Assembly: GCA_948470475.1 (NCBI GenBank)
Contig: OX419345.1
Coordinates: 18,112,239-18,176,238 of the forward strand
DNA: 64,000 bases
Source: Galaxea fascicularis
Taxonomy: Eukaryota > Cnidaria > Anthozoa > Scleractinia > Euphylliidae
Direction of reading: 5' to 3'
Under the pieces are notes generated by a model. The model had not been told where the DNA came from. It saw nothing but the letters and a program-made list of their open reading frames with translations, and ran no database searches. The translations under genes were made by a program, and so were the position numbers. This document shows positions 58,821-64,000 of this stretch, in pieces (the stretch's first letter is position 1; the number at the start of each line of letters is the position of its first letter).

Positions 58821-59644
58821 CACTCGGGTGTGCGAGGTGCTGGGCTCAGTTGGTATAAGCGATCCCCGGGCCGAAATCTCGGGGTTAGTCGTCAGGGTAC
58901 AGCGCTCCAAACACGGAGGTACCGTTACCGGCTGAGTTTTTTTTTTTTCTTTTTTCTTTTTCTTTTTCTTTTTTTTTTTTTTTTTTTTTATAGCTGTTTT
59001 TTGTTTTCTTATAGACCCTGCGCGACGCCGTTACAACTGAAATTAACCAAGAGAGTCTTCTCTTCATCGATAAACGCAAGGGACTGACAGGTAACGTATC
59101 CGTTTTCATACCTTTAACCCCCAAAAGCCTTGGAGTGATCCGCATCGAATTTTATGACGACAATTAAGGACATACTCGCTCTATAGCAATTGTGTAGGGG
59201 ACCACAAATAACAATTTAAATTTTGATGTAGCCACTCGGGTGTGCGAGGTGCTGGGCTCAGTTGGTATAAGCGATCCCCGGGCCGAAATCTCGGGGTTAG
59301 TCGTCAGGGTACAGCGCTCCAAACACGGAGGTACCGTTACCGGCTGAGTTTTTTTTTTCTTTTTTCTTTTTCTTTTTCTTTTTTTTTTTTTTTTTTTTTT
59401 TTTATAGCTGTTTTTTGTTTTCTTATAGACCCTGCGCGACGCCGTTACAACTGAAATTCACCAAGAGAGTCTTCTCTTCATCGATAAACGCAAGGGACTG
59501 ACAGGTAACGTATCCGTTTTCATACCTTTAACCCCCAAAAGCCTTGGAGTGATCCGCATCGAATTTTATGACGACAATTAAGGACATACTCGCTCTATAG
59601 CAATTGTGTAGGGGACCACAAATAACAATTTAAATTTTGATGTA
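58821..59644. repeat. Unit 25 internal tandem duplication (~412 bp)
   Basis: CACTCGGG at 58821 recurs at 59233, directly joined to GTAGC of the dispersed-repeat part with a 2-bp CA overlap. The second copy then continues through the normal sequence, giving a 1,767-bp unit. Confidence 0.92.
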
Positions 59645-61710
59645 GCCATTTAAAGGGTTAATACAGCACATATACATATGCATCAGCAGTTTATTTGAAG
59701 CCTTGCCTAAATGAGACTCCACTGCAATGGCATATACATAGACTGTAATGATTCGACACCGTTACCGCTTGAAGAATTTCAGTAAAAGTTGAAATAAACC
59801 GCGATGTTTCTGTCAAATTGCCAATGCTTAGCGTGTTGTTCGAACTTAACTTTAGCACCCAATCAATTCAACACAGCTCTCGATTTTCACCACTGAAAAT
59901 GACCGTTTGTTCTGCTACCAAACCAAAATTCTTTGCTTTGATCACGCGCCCTCGGACAACACCAAAAAGACCCAGTTTTGTCTTGGCGTTTCCAATGCAC
60001 AATAGTCTCGTAGAGCCCGTGGCCTGTATTTCCAGCACAGCTCGGTTCAAGGTCTTTGTTTCTCTTCCCCATTTACCTATTTACTCCGTCTTTCAGCAGA
60101 CCGACCGGCAGCTTGTGTCGCTCGTCCAAAATTTCCGTGTTGGCGCACGAGATGAGTTCTGGGTCACTCTTTGGTAAAGTCGGCATGCAAGTCAGCCAAT
60201 TCTTACTTCATCTATATTTTGCATAAGCGTCGAGTCATCCAGTCCTACTGGCAAAATATTGTACCCACCACATTACTTTCAAAGCAAAACACGCCAAAAT
60301 TGCCTATTAACTATGCATGAGCATGTATCAGCTTCTCTATTCCGTTTAGAATAGTTAAAATGGCAATACGCATGCGCGCAATGGCAATACGCATGCGCAC
60401 GTAGTAATGCGCACCACATGGATGACAAAATGACTAAAAATTACTTAATGTTTAAATAGAAATTTTTCATCCATAGTTTGATATGTAGGACCGGTACTTC
60501 GCTGCGCGTTTGGAGTGGGATTGTCACGAATGGTTTAGGGGCCGACACATCTCTCCCTCACTGGCTGTCATGGGATGACGGAATATTCACTCGGGTGTGC
60601 GAGGTGCTGGGCTCAGTTGGTATAAGCGATCCCCGGGCCGAAATCTCGGGGTTAGTCGTCAGGGTACAGCGCTCCAAACACGGAGGTACCGTTACCGGCT
60701 GAGTTTTTTTTTTCTTTTTTCTTTTTCTTTTTCTTTTTTTTTTTTTTTTTTTTTTTTTTATAGCTGTTTTTTGTTTTCTTATAGACCCTGCGCGACGCCG
60801 TTACAACTGAAATTCACCAAGAGAGTCTTCTCTTCATCGATAAACGCAAGGGACTGACAGGTAACGTATCCGTTTTCATACCTTTAACCCCCAAAAGCCT
60901 TGGAGTGATCCGCATCGAATTTTATGACGACAATTAAGGACATACTCGCTCTATAGCAATTGTGTAGGGGACCACAAATAACAATTTAAATTTTGATGTA
61001 GCCATTTAAAGGGTTAATACAGCACATATACATATGCATCAGCAGTTTATTTGAAGCCTTGCCTAAATGAGACTCCACTGCAATGGCATATACATAGACT
61101 GTAATGATTCGACACCGTTACCGCTTGAAGAATTTCAGTAAAAGTTGAAATAAACCGCGATGTTTCTGTCAAATTGCCAATGCTTAGCGTGTTGTTCGAA
61201 CTTAACTTTAGCACCCAATCAATTCAACACAGCTCTCGATTTTCACCACTGAAAATGACCGTTTGTTCTGCTACCAAACCAAAGTTCTTTGCTTTGATCA
61301 CGCGCCCTCGGACAACACCAAAAAGACCCAGTTTTGTCTTGGCGTTTCCAATGCACAATAGTCTCGTAGAGCCCGTGGCCTGTATTTCCAGCACAGCTCG
61401 GTTCAAGGTCTTTGTTTCTCTTCCCCATTTACCTATTTACTCCGTCTTTCAGCAGACCGACCGGCAGCTTGTGTCGCTCGTCCAAAATTTCCGTGTTGGC
61501 GCACGAGATGAGTTCTGGGTCACTCTTTGGTAAAGTCGGCATGCAAGTCAGCCAATTCTTACTTCATCTATATTTTGCATAAGCGTCGAGTCATCCAGTC
61601 CTACTGGCAAAATATTGTACCCACCACATTACTTTCAAAGCAAAACACGCCAAAATTGCCTATTAACTATGCATGAGCATGTATCAGCTTCTCTATTCCG
61701 TTTAGAATAG

Positions 61711-61740
61711 TTAAAATGGCAATACGCATGCGCACGTAGT
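61711..61740. repeat. Unit 27 variant: one of two 21-bp NRF1-like repeats lost
   Basis: Only one CAATACGCATGCGC copy remains, where other units have two. The loss accounts for the 1,335-bp length. Confidence 0.9.
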
Positions 61741-63426
61741 AATGCGCACCACATGGATGACAAAATGACTAAAAATTACTTAATGTTTAAATAGAAATTT
61801 TTCATCCATAGTTTGATATGTAGGACCGGTACTTCGCTGCGCGTTTGGAGTGGGATTGTCACGAATGGTTTAGGGGCCGACACATCTCTCCCTCACTGGC
61901 TGTCATGGGATGACGGAATATTCACTCGGGTGTGCGAGGTGCTGGGCTCAGTTGGTATAAGCGATCCCCGGGCCGAAATCTCGGGGTTAGTCGTCAGGGT
62001 ACAGCGCTCCAAACACGGAGGTACCGTTACCGGCTGAGTTTTTTTTTTTTCTTTTTTCTTTTTCTTTTTCTTTTTTTTTTTTTTTTTTTTTTTTATAGCT
62101 GTTTTTTGTTTTCTTATAGACCCTGCGCGACGCCGTTACAACTGAAATTCACCAAGAGAGTCTTCTCTTCATCGATAAACGCAAGGGACTGACAGGTAAC
62201 GTATCCGTTTTCATACCTTTAACCCCCAAAAGCCTTGGAGTGATCCGCATCGAATTTTATGACGACAATTAAGGACATACTCGCTCTATAGCAATTGTGT
62301 AGGGGACCACAAATAACAATTTAAATTTTGATGTAGCCATTTAAAGGGTTAATACAGCACATATACATATGCATCAGCAGTTTATTTGAAGCCTTGCCTA
62401 AATGAGACTCCACTGCAATGGCATATACATAGACTGTAATGATTCGACACCGTTACCGCTTGAAGAATTTCAGTAAAAGTTGAAATAAACCGCGATGTTT
62501 CTGTCAAATTGCCAATGCTTAGCGTGTTGTTCGAACTTAACTTTAGCACCCAATCAATTCAACACAGCTCTCGATTTTCACCACTGAAAATGACCGTTTG
62601 TTCTGCTACCAAACCAAAATTCTTTGCTTTGATCACGCGCCCTCGGACAACACCAAAAAGACCCAGTTTTGTCTTGGCGTTTCCAATGCACAATAGTCTC
62701 GTAGAGCCCGTGGCCTGTATTTCCAGCACAGCTCGGTTCAAGGTCTTTGTTTCTCTTCCCCATTTACCTATTTACTCCGTCTTTCAGCAGACCGACCGGC
62801 AGCTTGTGTCGCTCGTCCAAAATTTCCGTGTTGGCGCACGAGATGAGTTCTGGGTCACTCTTTGGTAAAGTCGGCATGCAAGTCAGCCAATTCTTACTTC
62901 ATCTATATTTTGCATAAGCGTCGAGTCATCCAGTCCTACTGGCAAAATATTGTACCCACCACATTACTTTCAAAGCAAAACACGCCAAAATTGCCTATTA
63001 ACTATGCATGAGCATGTATCAGCTTCTCTATTCCGTTTAGAATAGTTAAAATGGCAATACGCATGCGCGCAATGGCAATACGCATGCGCACGTAGTAATG
63101 CGCACCACATGGATGACAAAATGACTAAAAATTACTTAATGTTTAAATAGAAATTTTTCATCCATAGTTTGATATGTAGGACCGGTACTTCGCTGCGCGT
63201 TTGGAGTGGGATTGTCACGAATGGTTTAGGGGCCGACACATCTCTCCCTCACTGGCTGTCATGGGATGACGGAATATTCACTCGGGTGTGCGAGGTGCTG
63301 GGCTCAGTTGGTATAAGCGATCCCCGGGCCGAAATCTCGGGGTTAGTCGTCAGGGTACAGCGCTCCAAACACGGAGGTACCGTTACCGGCTGAGTTTTTT
63401 TTTTTTCTTTTTTCTTTTTCTTTTTC

Positions 63427-63457
<31 letters not shown>

Positions 63458-64000
63458 GCTGTTTTTTGTTTTCTTATAGACCCTGCGCGACGCCGTTACA
63501 ACTGAAATTCACCAAGAGAGTCTTCTCTTCATCGATAAACGCAAGGGACTGACAGGTAACGTATCCGTTTTCATACCTTTAACCCCCAAAAGCCTTGGAG
63601 TGATCCGCATCGAATTTTATGACGACAATTAAGGACATACTCGCTCTATAGCAATTGTGTAGGGGACCACAAATAACAATTTAAATTTTGATGTAGCCAT
63701 TTAAAGGGTTAATACAGCACATATACATATGCATCAGCAGTTTATTTGAAGCCTTGCCTAAATGAGACTCCACTGCAATGGCATATACATAGACTGTAAT
63801 GATTCGACACCGTTACCGCTTGAAGAATTTCAGTAAAAGTTGAAATAAACCGCGATGTTTCTGTCAAATTGCCAATGCTTAGCGTGTTGTTCGAACTTAA
63901 CTTTAGCACCCAATCAATTCAACACAGCTCTCGATTTTCACCACTGAAAATGACCGTTTGTTCTGCTACCAAACCAAAATTCTTTGCTTTGATCACGCGC

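Larger units (their letters stand above)
23510..64000. repeat. Tandem array of ~1,357-bp units, 29 copies, head to tail
   Basis: Unit starts: 23510, 24867, 26224, 27581, 28939, 30297, 31655, 33013, 34371, 35729, 37086, 38407, 39765, 41123, 42476, 43832, 45190, 46541, 47897, 49253, 50609, 51964, 55111, 56469, 57826, 59593, 60949, 62284, 63641. Most differ only in pyrimidine-tract length and rare single bases. Exceptions are unit 11 (short tract), 22 (LINE insertion), 25 (412-bp internal duplication) and 27 (21-bp loss). The array runs off the window. The junction between units reads ACATACTCG|CTCTATAGC. Confidence 0.98.

Noticed and set aside
23510..64000. CRISPR-like or rDNA array
   Set aside because: The repeat unit is 1.36 kb without spacers and has no rRNA similarity.

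Overview
The window is animal nuclear DNA, most likely from an anthozoan cnidarian such as a stony coral. It has a spliced gene with short exons and AT-rich introns, Penelope-like, LINE and TIR/MITE remnants, tRNA-derived pieces, and a large tandem array. The phylum is an inference from the repeat types and I cannot confirm it without a search.

Left part (1-15,500): the minus strand carries a complete ten-exon gene for an organic anion transporting polypeptide (SLCO/OATP family). Its exons run from 15,456 down to 3,685. Reading phases agree at all nine junctions and give a 1,998-nt, 665-residue open frame with the OATP signature, a Kazal-like cysteine-rich loop and a PDZ-ligand-like C terminus. 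A near-identical first exon of a second SLCO gene lies at 519-709, so this is a tandem SLCO cluster continuing off the left edge. Introns and intergenic DNA hold a Penelope-like GIY-YIG fragment, a 264-bp palindromic MITE, LINE reverse-transcriptase fragments, and a retroposed initiator-tRNA pseudogene with a 10-bp target duplication.

Middle part (15,700-23,500): nested mobile DNA. A foldback structure with 641-bp arms (16,070-16,710 and 17,161-20,914) has its right arm split by two insertions. One is a 274-bp piece with a hammerhead-like motif, flanked by a 28-bp duplication. The other is a 2.8-kb element with 18-bp terminal inverted repeats and a 9-bp target duplication. The left arm serves as the empty site for both. 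The 2.8-kb element carries a decayed EXO1/XPG-family nuclease gene and a HIRAN-like segment.

Right part (23,510-64,000): 29 near-identical head-to-tail units of about 1,357 bp (the last cut by the window end). Each unit holds a decayed FLYWCH-like zinc-finger reading frame on the minus strand, NRF1-like palindromic sites upstream of it, a long polypyrimidine tract, and a splice-site-bounded exon-like segment on the plus strand. Diverged relatives of these parts lie at 21,546-23,509, and the array appears to have grown out of that region. Unit 22 is interrupted by a 1,781-bp LINE that has only ORF1 (two CCHC knuckles), a poly(A) tail and a 10-bp target duplication.
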